A program made the translations under genes and the position numbers. This document shows positions 38,643-49,243 of a DNA stretch of 64,000 bases, piece by piece. Positions within the stretch are counted from its first letter, which is position 1. The number at the start of each line of letters is the position of its first letter. Source of the stretch: Paramoeba atlantica (Eukaryota; Discosea); NCBI GenBank assembly GCA_977017575.1, contig CDRNVI010000063.1, positions 62,001-126,000 of the forward strand. The letters run 5' to 3'. The notes under the pieces are model-generated. The model saw only the letters and a list, made by a program, of their open reading frames with translations, was not told where the DNA came from and ran no database searches.

Positions 38643-40511
38643 AAAAGGGCGGCGCAGAACACCCTCGGGTACCCTTTCTTGGTTCCCGATGGACATCGGC
38701 AAGTATGAAATCGTAACCTCCTCGCCCGCTTGTATGTTCCTCAGTGCACGAAAACAAAGAACACGGGAACCCATCTGTTGTATTCCTTTTTTGACGATCC
38801 TCGGATTTTGTGGTAAATTCTCCCAGCTGTAACACGCATTGGGATTGCAGTTGTGGTTTATAAAACTTGCTATACGAGGGAAAAAACCACAACCTTTACC
38901 GTTCCCAAGCCGAAAGAAGTTAGTAAGTAGGACACGGCAAATTTGAAGTAAGATAGAAGCGTCGAGGTGCTGTGCAGAGAATCCGTAGTGCAAACCTATT
39001 TCATAGAGATACGCAAGGTCACTTAGAGGAAACTCCTCAGAGGATAGGACATAGTCCGAAGCCAAGCTACGCATATATTTTTCATAAAACGACTTTAATG
39101 AGGATTTAGTTTTTCGATTACGAGCACTTTGTCCGAGATTCCCAGCGAAAGATTTCCGACATTTCCCGCATTGAAGTTGCGCATAAAGTCTGTGAAGAAG
39201 AGGCGCAAGTATTCTAATGGTGTCTCGAGATTTTGCGTTAACCTGATACGCTCCTAATGGTCCAAATAAGTATCGCAGATTGTACTCGGCGCTACAATGA
39301 CTTCTGTGGTATAGATTACAAGACCTTTTGCGACAGTTTTCACTGCACCATTTTTGCATGCAACCCGATGTGTTTGCTTTGGTACATACGTGGGGCTTAG
39401 AGATTGAAGTCGACTCGCTCAATTCGTTTTCAAAAGATTCGTCGTCAGAGGAATTCAATAAATCGGAAATAGTATTCCTTTCATCTCCAAAAATGGAAGA
39501 ATTTCTAGTTTGTTCTGTCTGGACTTTTGTGACATTTTTTTGCGACGAGGCCATCCTATCGCGTCCTCCAGACTCTGAGCACAATCGTTTGCCACATCCG
39601 TCACAAAGTTGATTAGCACTAGGATGTGCGCCGTAAGATGGACTAAAAATTAATGGGGCCTCGTAAAATATAATTTGCCCTGCAATAAAACCTTTTGCTG
39701 CTACTACACCACGGTAGTCACTTGCCGGTGAATCATTCAAGCGACGGTTGCGCGCAACCTTGGCATTTTTGTGAATCTTATTCAAGGAAAGAGAGGACGT
39801 GATAGAATTCCGTGGATATGCATACGTCTCAGGATAAGGCAAGTGCTGCACAGTCACATGAAAATCGGTATCTAATGTTGCCTTGTAAAAACGATCAACT
39901 GCTGGTTTCGCAAGCGATCTTGAAAAGAAGATATTTTTGTGTCCGCATATTTTTACATGATTATTTCCCGGTACTATGATCGATGGGCAATAAGATTCAC
40001 AGCCCGGATCATTCACGGTGGCCGCATCCATCATGCGTTCTCTTATTCTAGAGATAACATTTATTATACACCCAATATGACCGGTAGTTTTTTCCAGTGA
40101 TGTCCCAATGACATCAAGTTTGCATGGCTCCGCGCTACCCTTTGGCACATTTTCACTTTTTGCCGATTTGAGCTCTCGCTGAAGGAATGACTCCACATAC
40201 CCCAAAAATGTATCCCATTCCTGTGATACGTATTGCACATAGTCATTAAGTAGATAAAGACGCAGAACTCGGATGTCATTAACAAGTGCTGCATTATCTG
40301 AAATCTTCAAGGTATCGATAGAGTTAATACCACAGGCGGGTATCTGAACACTTGTGACACAAGAAAGTATTTTTCGAATAACATTAAAGTCAAGCGGCCC
40401 CCTAAGTGCATTCCCATTTTCTACTTTCACTATCCTCTCACATTTATGAAGGGTTAAGAACAATTTGCGAATGTGTGAAAAAACCTCGCTCCGTAAGCGA
40501 AAGGGCCACAT
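38595..40511 (-). CDS. SET-domain protein with MYND-like zinc region
   Basis: A 638-residue protein of the SMYD/SET group, predicted lysine methyltransferase. The SET core is near the C-terminus: S-F-I-N-H-N-C-N-P-N-A at about 550-559 (the N-H-x-C-x-P-N cofactor motif), G-E-E-V-T-I-S-Y-L near 597-604, and the post-SET cysteines C-N-C-G-L-C at about 631-636. Residues about 250-300 start the SET N-part (V-V-A-A-K-G-F-I-A-G-Q-I-I-F-Y-E-A-P-L). Between the two SET parts a Cys/His-rich insert (C-D-G-C-G then C-x3-W-C-S-E-N-C and H-R-S-H-C) fits a MYND finger split by about 80 low-complexity residues. The N-terminal 240 residues are unrecognised. ATG 40511. Its last bases overlap the IS30-like remnant on the other strand. 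Confidence 0.85.
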   Translation of the reverse strand: MWPFRLRSEVFSHIRKLFLTLHKCERIVKVENGNALRGPLDFNVIRKILSCVTSVQIPACGINSIDTLKISDNAALVNDIRVLRLYLLNDYVQYVSQEWDTFLGYVESFLQRELKSAKSENVPKGSAEPCKLDVIGTSLEKTTGHIGCIINVISRIRERMMDAATVNDPGCESYCPSIIVPGNNHVKICGHKNIFFSRSLAKPAVDRFYKATLDTDFHVTVQHLPYPETYAYPRNSITSSLSLNKIHKNAKVARNRRLNDSPASDYRGVVAAKGFIAGQIIFYEAPLIFSPSYGAHPSANQLCDGCGKRLCSESGGRDRMASSQKNVTKVQTEQTRNSSIFGDERNTISDLLNSSDDESFENELSESTSISKPHVCTKANTSGCMQKWCSENCRKRSCNLYHRSHCSAEYNLRYLFGPLGAYQVNAKSRDTIRILAPLLHRLYAQLQCGKCRKSFAGNLGQSARNRKTKSSLKSFYEKYMRSLASDYVLSSEEFPLSDLAYLYEIGLHYGFSAQHLDASILLQICRVLLTNFFRLGNGKGCGFFPRIASFINHNCNPNACYSWENLPQNPRIVKKGIQQMGSRVLCFRALRNIQAGEEVTISYLPMSIGNQERVPEGVLRRPFLERYNIVCNCGLCVV

Positions 40512-40914
40512 GTGTTTTACACTTTACCCCTTGAGTGCGCTGTCGCTGACCAGCTCTGAGTGTGTGCGAACAACATGAATTCGAAAAACATAACTTCACA
40601 AAAAAGCTATCATTGGAAGAAATATCGAGTGATGAAATACGTCGCAAAACTTCCAATATTACCAAAACATAGGAAAGAAAGATTTCAAGAAACTGAACTT
40701 GTAAAATCGAAATTCCACGTCATCCAATTCCACGTCTCCGTTAAGAGGTACACAAACCCAAAAACTTAATTCACAATATTGTTCCTATCGACGGATTGAT
40801 GCTTCATTAAAGCACACAATGTCAAACAACTTTGTTAAACTACAGATGGACAGTCAAGATCAATAGGAACTTAGAACTCAACCCAGTCCACCTTTCACCT
40901 CATTTGCCCAGGAA

Positions 40915-42948
40915 TTATGCTAGAGGAAGAACCGCTCCACCGCTGTCGGCCACCGTAATAAAAGGATTGTTATAAAACCGTGACCCCAGAGCGACGGGGT
41001 TGAGACGTAACAGCCCTATCACCATCACCAGATTCCCCTCCCGCAGGGTGGCCTGGGCCCGTTTCGACAGTGTACTGCCGTAGACCCGGATTGTCACACA
41101 CTCCGGAGGGACCCCAGCCTCGGCGACGTCCACCACCAAGGAGAACTGTGTCACCGGGGTCATCCCCTGGTACCCACTCGCGAGCTCACACACCACCCCG
41201 CTGAGTGTGATGTTCGTGTAGCTCCGAGCATGGACCACAACATCCTGCTCGAGTGACACGTTGGCGTTCTTGAGCTCCTCGGCTAACAACGCAGCCCGGG
41301 GGTCACCCTCCGAGGCCCCCTGGCCCGGGACTTTACTCATGTCCACCGGGGTAGGGACATAGGCCGGGATGTTCTCGAGGTTAATCCCAATCGTGGGACG
41401 AGGGGTATCGGCTTTCGACCCCGAGGCTGTGCTCCCCGCCGAGGCCACCGCGCTGGCCTGCCCGGGGTGCTTGGTCTCATAGTGTCCCGTGAGCCCAAGC
41501 TGGGTTTTGAACCCTTTCCCGCAGATGGTGCATTGAAACCGTTTCTCGCTGTCCAGCGAGGGGTCCATCCCCGGGACTACCCCGGCGGGGGAGGCGGCGG
41601 TACTCTCCACCGACCCCGGAGGGGCAGAGAAAGTCGGATCAAACACCCCAGGGGTCGTACCCTGGTCCCCGGCAAGTGGGGAGAACGGGTTGAACGGACC
41701 CGCAGGGGTAGCGCCTCGTGGGGGCTCCGCGGAACCCCCCACAGCCCCGGCACCGCTCGCCGAGGAAGCTCCTCCCCCGGAAGCGGGGGAGGAGGGGATC
41801 GTCACGCTCAACGGGACCGGATCCACCGCCACCCCGCTCTCCCCGGCACTGCGTATGACCGTCCCCCCACGTGCGCGCTCCGCGAACCCTTTGATTTCCT
41901 CCATCGTGTAGACCCGGACACGCTGGAACTTTCGCGTCCCCGCCCCCCAGCGTGTGGTACCAAGCTCATCCCACAGCGAGAGCAGGGAGCTACGAAGCTC
42001 CTCACTAACCGCCGGGTCATACCCCACAATAGAAGCCGTACCATTACCTGTCTTTGTACTCACAGAGGTAAGACTCACCCGCGTCTTACTTCCAGAACTC
42101 GAGCTCATGTTTGTGGCACTACTGCTACTGCTACCACCACTGTTGTTATTGTTACTCCCCCCACCCCCTCCTGTGGGGGCTTGCTGTCGGTTCGTTGCCT
42201 CCACGGGGCGCGCCCCGTCGTGTTTGGTATTCAAATGGTGCTCCAGGGCCATGGAGAGACGGAAGCTTTTGCTGCACAGGTGGCAGGCAAACTTCTTGTC
42301 CTCCCCGAGGCTGGCGGCTTGCTGGATCTCCGCAGCCCGGGTGGGGTTGATGGCGGAGACGGGGGCGCGGGGGGACGGGGGGGCTGCGGGGGTGGGGGGC
42401 CGAGGGGCTGACCCGGGAGTGGAAGGGGTCTCTGAAGCCAGCGGTTGTGAAGGGGTTGAGGCCATTGGGGGCGTTGCCCCTGTCGTGGACGGGGGGGTTG
42501 ATGTGATGGGGTTGTCCTGGGCTGGGGATTTGGTGCAGAGTACCCGGGCGGAGTGCCGACGAGCGGCGTCGGCGGTGAGTTCCGTGCCGGAGGGTACGGG
42601 GAGGGAGGCGTGATCTTCCCCGATGGTCCAGCGTGGGACTTCGTCCGGGGCGGGGTTTAGGGGGTGTTTGCGGTGAGCCTCCTGTAACAGGAGCCGACCA
42701 TAGTCGGTCTCGGCGAGCTCAAATTCGTTGTACAGAGTGTTGGAGACTACATAGGGGTCACCACGACGCAGCAGGAGAGGGGTGCTCCGGAGTAAACCGC
42801 AACGTGGTTGCTGACTGTGAGTGTGCTGAGGGATATCTTCTGAGGAAACCTCTTTTATAGAGGTTCTTGTAGTGAAATAGATCCGGGGTAACACACAAGT
42901 AGGGAGTGTTGGGGAGGATATCCGAGAACGAAAATGGGGTTTCCACAT
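40915..42948 (-). CDS. KREPA/MP-type RNA-editing complex protein
   Basis: A 677-residue protein with the layout of kinetoplastid RNA-editing proteins KREPA1-3 (MP81, MP63, MP42): two C2H2 zinc fingers and a C-terminal OB-fold. Finger 1 is at about 218-243 (F-A-C-H-L-C-S-K-S-F, then H-x4-K-H) and finger 2 at about 468-493 (F-Q-C-T-I-C-G-K-G-F, then H-Y-E-T-K-H). The OB-fold, from about 555 to the end, has V-H-A-R-S-Y-T-N-I-T-L-S-G-V-V and G-N-L-V-M-V-I-G-L-L-R. Linkers are rich in Ser, Gly and Pro. ATG 42948 starts M-W-K-P-H-F-R-S-R-I-S-S, a good mitochondrial presequence; a longer start at 43017 is less suitable. These proteins hold the editosome's enzymes together in the mitochondrion. I cannot assign the KREPA number. 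Confidence 0.8.
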   Translation of the reverse strand: MWKPHFRSRISSPTLPTCVLPRIYFTTRTSIKEVSSEDIPQHTHSQQPRCGLLRSTPLLLRRGDPYVVSNTLYNEFELAETDYGRLLLQEAHRKHPLNPAPDEVPRWTIGEDHASLPVPSGTELTADAARRHSARVLCTKSPAQDNPITSTPPSTTGATPPMASTPSQPLASETPSTPGSAPRPPTPAAPPSPRAPVSAINPTRAAEIQQAASLGEDKKFACHLCSKSFRLSMALEHHLNTKHDGARPVEATNRQQAPTGGGGGSNNNNSGGSSSSSATNMSSSSGSKTRVSLTSVSTKTGNGTASIVGYDPAVSEELRSSLLSLWDELGTTRWGAGTRKFQRVRVYTMEEIKGFAERARGGTVIRSAGESGVAVDPVPLSVTIPSSPASGGGASSASGAGAVGGSAEPPRGATPAGPFNPFSPLAGDQGTTPGVFDPTFSAPPGSVESTAASPAGVVPGMDPSLDSEKRFQCTICGKGFKTQLGLTGHYETKHPGQASAVASAGSTASGSKADTPRPTIGINLENIPAYVPTPVDMSKVPGQGASEGDPRAALLAEELKNANVSLEQDVVVHARSYTNITLSGVVCELASGYQGMTPVTQFSLVVDVAEAGVPPECVTIRVYGSTLSKRAQATLREGNLVMVIGLLRLNPVALGSRFYNNPFITVADSGGAVLPLA

Positions 42949-43304
42949 GAATAGACAATAGTTGCGACGCCTAACTTGAAAGTATTTTTGAACAAAAGTG
43001 CATAAAATAAAAGTCACCGATCGTTTTTAAAAGATTGACGAATACCCTGTAATTTTAGTTTCCCGCATTATATTGTTACACTTGAGTTTCTTACTGTGGT
43101 TACTCTTTTAATAACCGAGGGAGAAGCGGTACTTTCCGCTTTAATGAAGCAAGATTTCACGTCGATGACTGAGAAGAAGACAAATCCATGTAAAGCTCCT
43201 TTATAAAGCACTGTTGTTACTATTAGCAGCATCCAAAAGAATGTAAATACGATACATTTTTTCTTTGATAAAGTATTCTTCGTAGGATTGTCTTGCAAGT
43301 AGAG

Positions 43305-43682
43305 CTACGGTGTTCGAAGTTTAAAATCTACAGCTGATACATTGTATTTGTAAATGTAGATGTCTGGTTGAAGGGTGGTGCGATGGGCCTCTACTGCTTG
43401 TTCGTTGTATGGTTCTACGTCGTATGAGAATACTTTTTTGTCTTCAAACTGAGGGAAATTTGATCGGGCGAGTTTTGCAAACACCCCTTGCTTCCTAGAG
43501 GTTGTGTGTGGAGACCAACTTACTCGTCGAGCGTGGCTGACAGCTTCGTCAGTAAAATAATGCTCCCATCTGATTTTAATCCCCCGAGTTTTTACGGTGT
43601 ACAAAGGACCGCGTGTATCCGTGCATTGCACCATCGTTGCGAAGTTTGATGTAAAGTGGAGAAGCCCAGTACGACTTTTCAT
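43305..43682 (-). CDS. Small unknown protein, possibly mitochondrial
   Basis: 125 residues from ATG 43682; the frame is open to 43742. The N-terminus (M-K-S-R-T-G-L-L-H-F-T-S-N-F) is basic and hydroxylated, suiting a presequence. The rest is polar with aromatic residues and no repeats or membrane segment. It lies 357 bp upstream of the KREPA-like gene on the same strand. I do not recognise a family. Confidence 0.55.
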   Translation of the reverse strand: MKSRTGLLHFTSNFATMVQCTDTRGPLYTVKTRGIKIRWEHYFTDEAVSHARRVSWSPHTTSRKQGVFAKLARSNFPQFEDKKVFSYDVEPYNEQAVEAHRTTLQPDIYIYKYNVSAVDFKLRTP

Positions 43683-43742
43683 GGTGATGTACTGCCTAAT
43701 TTGAAGAATGGAAAGAAAACACAAATCCCTTAATAAAACCAA

Positions 43743-44042
43743 TCCTGAATTGAAGGACTTTTATACTTACTAATACTCACATTAATTTGACTGTTGAAGT
43801 GCATTATTACAATTAGCGAAAAGTCGGACCATAGATAGATACCTCGGTACCTAGAAGGGGGGCAACACGTCTGCGATAATTGGCAGAATATGGCGGAATT
43901 CGAAAGTGAACAGCAAAATGATTTCGGCGTCGAGAACCTAACGTCAGAAAAATAGAATAAAGGACAGCGATTTTAAATTGAAATACAGGGGGTGGCAGGA
44001 AAATATGGGGGGGGGTCAAAATTCGTATAAACCACTGTCCGG
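43743..44042. other. Spacer, nothing recognised
   Basis: 300 bp between the small unknown gene and repeat copy E. No gene seen. Confidence 0.4.
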
Positions 44043-44874
44043 GTTATTATACCTAGGGGGTATAATTTCCTTTTTTAGGCTCTTCGTTAAACGCGGTGGG
44101 CGTTTTCAACTTAGAAGTCACTCATGCTGCGCGCTTCGCGTTGAAAACTACCACCGCATTTAACGAAGAGCCCAAAAAAAGGAAAATTGGCCAGGGAAGC
44201 GGAAGAAAACGGAAGGATTTGAGCCAAAAATAGCCGATTTTTAGGTAAAAATGGGGTGATTTTTCTGTATTTTTGCTCTCAGAGCACTAAATTCGACATT
44301 AGCGTGTGGGAAATCACTCGTAGGCATGCATTCGAGGCTACAGAACGTATTGGGTAGAGAATGTGACTCCAACCACACCATTCAAAGACCCCTTGGGGTC
44401 CGAAAATTACTTTTTCGCATTTTTTGGTCAAAAATGGGTAATTTTGGGAGGGGTACCACGGCTTCAAGAAGCGACATCTCGCAAAATCAATGGCGTAGAA
44501 AGCTAGAATAGGTCCCAAGCTATGAAAATAAGATAGGGGAAACAATTTTGGAAAATTCCCTTTTCTCACCGTGGCCCAGTTAGCGCACGCCCCGCCGGTA
44601 CCAATTTTGTACCGCGGCGTGCGCTATCTGGGCGTCTGGAAAAATATTTTTTTCAAAAAAAATTCGCGCGGTATGCCCCCCCCATGGACCCCCCAAGGGT
44701 TCGATTTTTTTTTAAAAATTTTGGACCACCGGAGCCCCTTTTATAAGTTTTTCTTCTATTATATTACTGTGTTCCTCTTTATATTTTCACTGTTTTTGTT
44801 CACTTTTTTTCAATAATCGAGGGTAGAGCGGTAGTTATACAACCACCGCAATAAGTATCCCTAGGTATAATAAC
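44043..44874 (+). repeat. Hairpin-ended repeat copy E, with outer inverted repeats
   Basis: The family hairpin is at 44076-44172 and the distal end GAGGGTAGAGCGGTAGTT at 44818-44853. Outside these, GTTATTATACCTAGGG (44043-44058) and its perfect complement CCCTAGGTATAATAAC (44859-44874) form 16-bp terminal inverted repeats around the whole copy. Body type 2, partly as in copies C and D. Confidence 0.75.
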
Positions 44875-44981
44875 TTTACTTTGCAAAAAAAAGGGTATGC
44901 TGCGAAGAATTCTTTCTTTCTTTCTTTCCCGTTTTTTGTTGCATAAATAAGTGTGTATTGGAAGCGCTGATCTTCTACTTT

Positions 44982-45674
44982 TCACGTAGGATGTTGGACA
45001 TTTAAAAGATCAGAAATTACCAAGATCCAAAAGAATAGTAGAAAATGAAGACACAAAATCAAGTAATATGCTTGTGCAACGCGTGACGTCAATACACTGT
45101 ACCAGAATTTAGGATTTGACATCTGTTCATACAACCCACCAACAGAAAAACTAGGTAGCCATCCAAGCAAAACATTTGCATAATGCACATGACACCAAAC
45201 AGGAAGTGTTAGAAGGCGGGATCTCATAGGACATACATGTACCGGATGCTCTGCCTCTTCCCCGTCACACGAATGAGACAATTGCATTATGCTTTCCTGT
45301 GGATGAGTTACAATGTCAATACGCGTCGAAAACAGTTTTTTGCGTGGCGTCTCATACACTTTGCGGAACATACGCTCACGTTGATGCTTTCTCAAAGTAG
45401 AAGTAAAGCTGCGAAGCCACCAACGTGGTCCTGGAAACCTACAAGGTGCCAAGCTCTGTGATTCAGCCTCGGTAAGAAAAATATTGGCCTCTGCTCGGGA
45501 TATAGAACGTGATGGCGTGATTGCACTCTCACGAGGAAGATCCGGGATTTCGGCCAAATCCTCGGTTGTATGACTCGGTGCCAGCTGCCTATGGTAAAAA
45601 CAACTTTCATCAAAAACAGGAAACACGCGAAGCGGACCCGGTCGGCGAAACGAGTCTTTGTGCATAGTTGGCAT
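44982..45674 (-). CDS. Unknown protein with C-terminal membrane segment
   Basis: 230 residues from ATG 45674 (another ATG three codons on; the open frame reaches 45785). The C-terminus has a strong hydrophobic stretch (Y-L-I-L-C-L-H-F-L-L-F-F-W-I-L-V-I) followed by about ten residues, like a tail-anchored protein. The middle is basic. No family recognised. Confidence 0.6.
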   Translation of the reverse strand: MPTMHKDSFRRPGPLRVFPVFDESCFYHRQLAPSHTTEDLAEIPDLPRESAITPSRSISRAEANIFLTEAESQSLAPCRFPGPRWWLRSFTSTLRKHQRERMFRKVYETPRKKLFSTRIDIVTHPQESIMQLSHSCDGEEAEHPVHVCPMRSRLLTLPVWCHVHYANVLLGWLPSFSVGGLYEQMSNPKFWYSVLTSRVAQAYYLILCLHFLLFFWILVISDLLNVQHPT

Positions 45675-45785
45675 AGACAATGTGTAAATTGCATACACAA
45701 GGTAAAAAACGATATATTTTCGCTGGTCAAAGCTGAAGAAAAGTGGTAGTTTCTTCTCTGCTTTTTTTAAAATACAAAGCAACAT

Positions 45786-46162
45786 AATCCCCCTGCCAAA
45801 ATGTAGTGTATTTCACCTTGCAAAAATAAGCGAAAGATACTTTTTGTATTAATTAATTGAGTATTGTATTAAATTAATTGAGTGGCGAAAAATAAGATTA
45901 GCAAGTATAATTTACACATACACTTGTTCAGTTACGTATAATGTAGTTCCACTCTCCAGTTGTTTTATTTATTGGACGATGTTTTTCAGCAGGGTTAACA
46001 TCTCAGTTTTTACTACCCCGCCACACTGTGAGACGTATTGATGTATCAAAAGCTTAATCTCTGTATAATGATTCATTTTGCGTTTCGACCTTAGCACAAC
46101 CGCATAGCACACTGGTTTAACTTTAAAAATTAATCAACACATGATATTCATCCATGGATCAC
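45786..46162. other. Intergenic spacer, nothing recognised
   Basis: 377 bp, AT rich, with a duplicated TTAATTAATTGAGT word at 45850. No gene seen. Confidence 0.4.
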
Positions 46163-46930
46163 TCACGTCCCATTTCTTCTATAACATTCGCTAGGGGAAA
46201 CATGCCATCCGTGATCTGGGGCCAATACCTCGCATGTGTTACCTTTCACGTTGAAACGTTGCAGCGTATTCGGTACGTGACGAAAATCCAACACACCCGT
46301 AAAATGATTCTGGTACAAAAAAAGGGTTTGAATTCCCTCCCTCATTTTCGTAACGTCGACCAAACCTAAAAGAGAATTTTGGTCCAGCGCAAGAGCACTT
46401 AAGGTAGAGGGCAATGAGGAGAGATCGATGTTTCCAGTAAAAAGGTTTCTACCCAGATCAAGCTCAACCAGACCCTCCGGTAACGCACTGAGGTCGAGTG
46501 TTCCGTTCATTCGGTTGGACCTTATGTCCAAGGACTCCAATTTTGGTGGAATATCGTCAAAATTAAGACTACCAGATAGATGATTCCATTCAACACATAT
46601 TTTCGTAGTCCCACGAGGGAACCAAGACAGATCGAAGGAGCACGATAGAGAACAGTCTGTTATGTGAACATCACGTATTGTTTCGGGCAACTCGAACCAC
46701 TCCACATTTAATAGATCTTCGTATTGATACTCTATAGTGCGGACTACGCCATCCTCATCGCAGCCTATTCCTTTCCAATGACGCAATGGACGGGATTCAG
46801 AAATGTCCAGCGTTTTACAATTTTTAGTTCCCAGAAAACGAGAAAGCTGCACCTCAGGTGGTAAAATATGACGCTTTACTTTTGCGGGAACTAATCTCGT
46901 CTGTTCAGGATCTTCGCAAAGTGTTTTCAT
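46163..46930 (-). CDS. LRR family protein 8, diverged cap
   Basis: A 255-residue LRR protein. The cap keeps A-K-V-K-R-H-I-L-P-P-E-V-Q-L-S-R-F but the N-P-H-P-S-W motif is lost, and W-K-G-I-G-C replaces W-D-G-V-x-C. About seven LRRs follow, several very regular (L-P-E-G-L-V-E-L-D-L-G-R-N-L-F-T-G-N-I-D-L). ATG 46930. No signal peptide. Confidence 0.83.
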   Translation of the reverse strand: MKTLCEDPEQTRLVPAKVKRHILPPEVQLSRFLGTKNCKTLDISESRPLRHWKGIGCDEDGVVRTIEYQYEDLLNVEWFELPETIRDVHITDCSLSCSFDLSWFPRGTTKICVEWNHLSGSLNFDDIPPKLESLDIRSNRMNGTLDLSALPEGLVELDLGRNLFTGNIDLSSLPSTLSALALDQNSLLGLVDVTKMREGIQTLFLYQNHFTGVLDFRHVPNTLQRFNVKGNTCEVLAPDHGWHVSPSECYRRNGT

Positions 46931-47576
46931 TATTTAATATGCAGTTCTAATGTATAGTTTTGTTCATGAAATCTTTGCTGCAAGCATCTGGTAGCTCACT
47001 AAATGCTAAAGATGGAAACGCGTAGACACTACTTATTCCCAAAGTCATATCCACAAAAGAAATAGGGGATACTGGTATTACCTCATATTGTACGATACCT
47101 GATGCAAGAAACAAGGGATTCCTATTCACATTAGATTGCATTTATACATTCATTTTCCAATCGTATGCCACTACACCTTATAATATAACTAATAATAGCT
47201 TATAATACTAATAATAGCTTATAATATAGCTATAGCATACATGCACGGCCTTACATTTACATGAACGGTACATGTTTGTAGGAAAAATACGTTCTATGGT
47301 ACACGCGTCTCACTGCGCATCATCAGTGTGAAAGGTACTAACTCCGAGTGTATGCACAAAAAAATGAAAGCAGCAAGGTTAGTTATTTGTTCTTTAACTC
47401 CTTTTTCGACCCAGAATCAATAAGCAACAGTGTCACTTACTAGCAGTTTGTTAGTATTGTGAGAAGGATGTCCTTCAAGATTTAAACGAGCAAATAAAAG
47501 AACCTCCAATAATACCTTACGTATTAATAAACACATAAGAATAAAAGTCGTGTTTTTTCCATGTTCGCTCACCCGT
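46931..47576. other. Intergenic spacer, nothing convincing
   Basis: 645 bp. A 64-codon minus-strand frame (46947-47141) is present, but nothing in it suggests a family and it is close to the next start. A duplicated AATAATAGCTTATAAT word lies near 47185-47225. Confidence 0.4.
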
Positions 47577-48314
47577 TCATTGACCCCCTGCTCTTAGAAC
47601 CTCCCACTCATTTTCCTTTGAATAAAAGCTCACAAGACTGTTCGGACGGTTGCGCATGTCCGCAATCCCGGTAAACCGGTTTGCATTCATCAACAACACC
47701 CGAATGCCCTCCTGAAGCGCCGTGAGGTCCACCCCCCCCTCCAGCTGGTTGTTCGAGAGATCGAGTTTCAGCAAGGATCCCGGAAGCGTGCGCAAATCCA
47801 CGCCCCCGGAAAACGCATTCCCACTCAGCGATAGGATCTCTAAATGCTGCGGCAGCGCGGTGAGATCGAGGGTCCCGGAAAATGCGTTGTTTCGCAAATC
47901 CCAGTGACGGATCTCTGCGGGAAGGTTTTCCAGTGCCAGCGGACCGCTGAGGTGGTTGTCCCGTCCCGAGACATAACGCAGGGAATTGGGCAACACCTCG
48001 GTCGCGAGTGTGCCATGGAGAGCGTTATCCTTGAAATGGAGCCGGGTAAGCCCCATGGGGGTGTGTTCCCACAACAACGACCCCTCGTAGCTCCCGTCCG
48101 GGATGTACTCCTGGCCACTCCACTTGAGTTCGGTGATGTGGCCGGAGTCGTCGCAGTGGACGCCGAACCACTCACAGCCCGGGGTGGCCTCAGTCCACGT
48201 GGAGTCGGGATTGATAATTTGAGCAGTGAATCGCGCGAGTTGGTGTTCGAGGGGGAGGTTGTGGAAATCCACACGGGCCCGACGGACGTTGGAGTGATCC
48301 GCGGCCCGTATCAT
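47577..48314 (-). CDS. LRR family protein 9
   Basis: A 245-residue LRR protein from ATG 48314 (frame open to 48428). The cap reads R-R-A-R-V-D-F-H-N-L-P-L-E-H-Q-L-A-R-F, N-P-D-S-T-W and G-C-E-W-F-G-V-H-C. About seven LRRs follow, with L-P-x-x-L-x-x-L-x-L-S-x-N-x-F-S-G-x-V-D-L. The gene is GC richer than LRR proteins 2-4, a compositional contrast within the family. Confidence 0.85.
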   Translation of the reverse strand: MIRAADHSNVRRARVDFHNLPLEHQLARFTAQIINPDSTWTEATPGCEWFGVHCDDSGHITELKWSGQEYIPDGSYEGSLLWEHTPMGLTRLHFKDNALHGTLATEVLPNSLRYVSGRDNHLSGPLALENLPAEIRHWDLRNNAFSGTLDLTALPQHLEILSLSGNAFSGGVDLRTLPGSLLKLDLSNNQLEGGVDLTALQEGIRVLLMNANRFTGIADMRNRPNSLVSFYSKENEWEVLRAGGQ

Positions 48315-48428
48315 TGTAGTTTTTGAACGAGGAAAATACGAAATTGATTCAGTGATGTTAGGTGAGCTGGGTACATCTACACTGTCTACTATGTGCTCTA
48401 ATAGGAGTAATTTTGGACAAATAGTCAT

Positions 48429-49243
48429 ATAATGTATGAAGAGGGTGTGTGCTTTTCAAAGGCATTCACAAAAGCAGCTTTGTACATGATAAAAAATCGA
48501 CACCACCTTGCGGCTATACTCCCCCCTATCCTAGCGTTGCCCCGGTACGCCCCTATTAGCGTTGCTTTTGAAGATGAATCCTGCCGCGAAGCAGCAGATA
48601 TTTTTTCCCATTCAATTTTCCCCGAAATTATTTTCATCGATTTGCTAATCCCATGTTAATGTCCACATAGCTATAAGTCTAGTAGCTATAAGTCTCATTA
48701 AGTTAAGATCTTCGAATTAGTCACTGTTTTCTTGGCTGCGCTCCTTGAAGTATACCAACACAAGGTTTATCCTCTTCCTCCGATTATCGTATTTTCCTCC
48801 CAGGCTTCATCTCGTGAATCTTCAAGGATTCTATAAGAAGTCAGCAGCACTGTGAATTCCATGGAAAATTTCTGTTACGTCACTATATCTGAATCGGGGT
48901 GGATGAATAAGCAGACTTTTTCTGAACCCTGTGCGACAAAGTCGTGGAAATACATAAAATTTGTGATCAAAAAGGGGTCGAGATAGGCGGACTGCAACTT
49001 TTTAAACCTCCAAAAAGCTACAGCCTTCCTTTCTATTTGTTTTGTCAACATGATTTGACGAAAAAGCACGTTCTTTTGACCCAAAGGATGCGAAGAAATC
49101 TCCATAAAAATGCAATACTCTTCAGCAGGGGAACGAAATCTCTCGTTTGCAACAAAAGTGAGCAAAAACTAAATACAACAAAATACCTAGAAAGGGCAGA
49201 CTACTAAGAAGGAATGTTGAAACATACCACTAGCTTCCTCCGT
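48429..49243. other. Intergenic spacer with a weak small ORF
   Basis: About 815 bp. A minus-strand frame (48875-49105, 76 residues from ATG) has a protein-like composition and lies in the right direction, but no family is evident and it could be chance. No repeat family member seen. Confidence 0.4.

Noticed and set aside
41467-42613. Plus-strand ORFs of 219-314 codons
   Set aside because: Shadow frames opposite the KREPA-like gene, which has zinc fingers and an OB-fold in its own frame.
43068-43298. 76-codon minus-strand ORF with a hydrophobic stretch
   Set aside because: Only six bases after the neighbouring stop, leaving no room for a splice acceptor and leader, and no family match.
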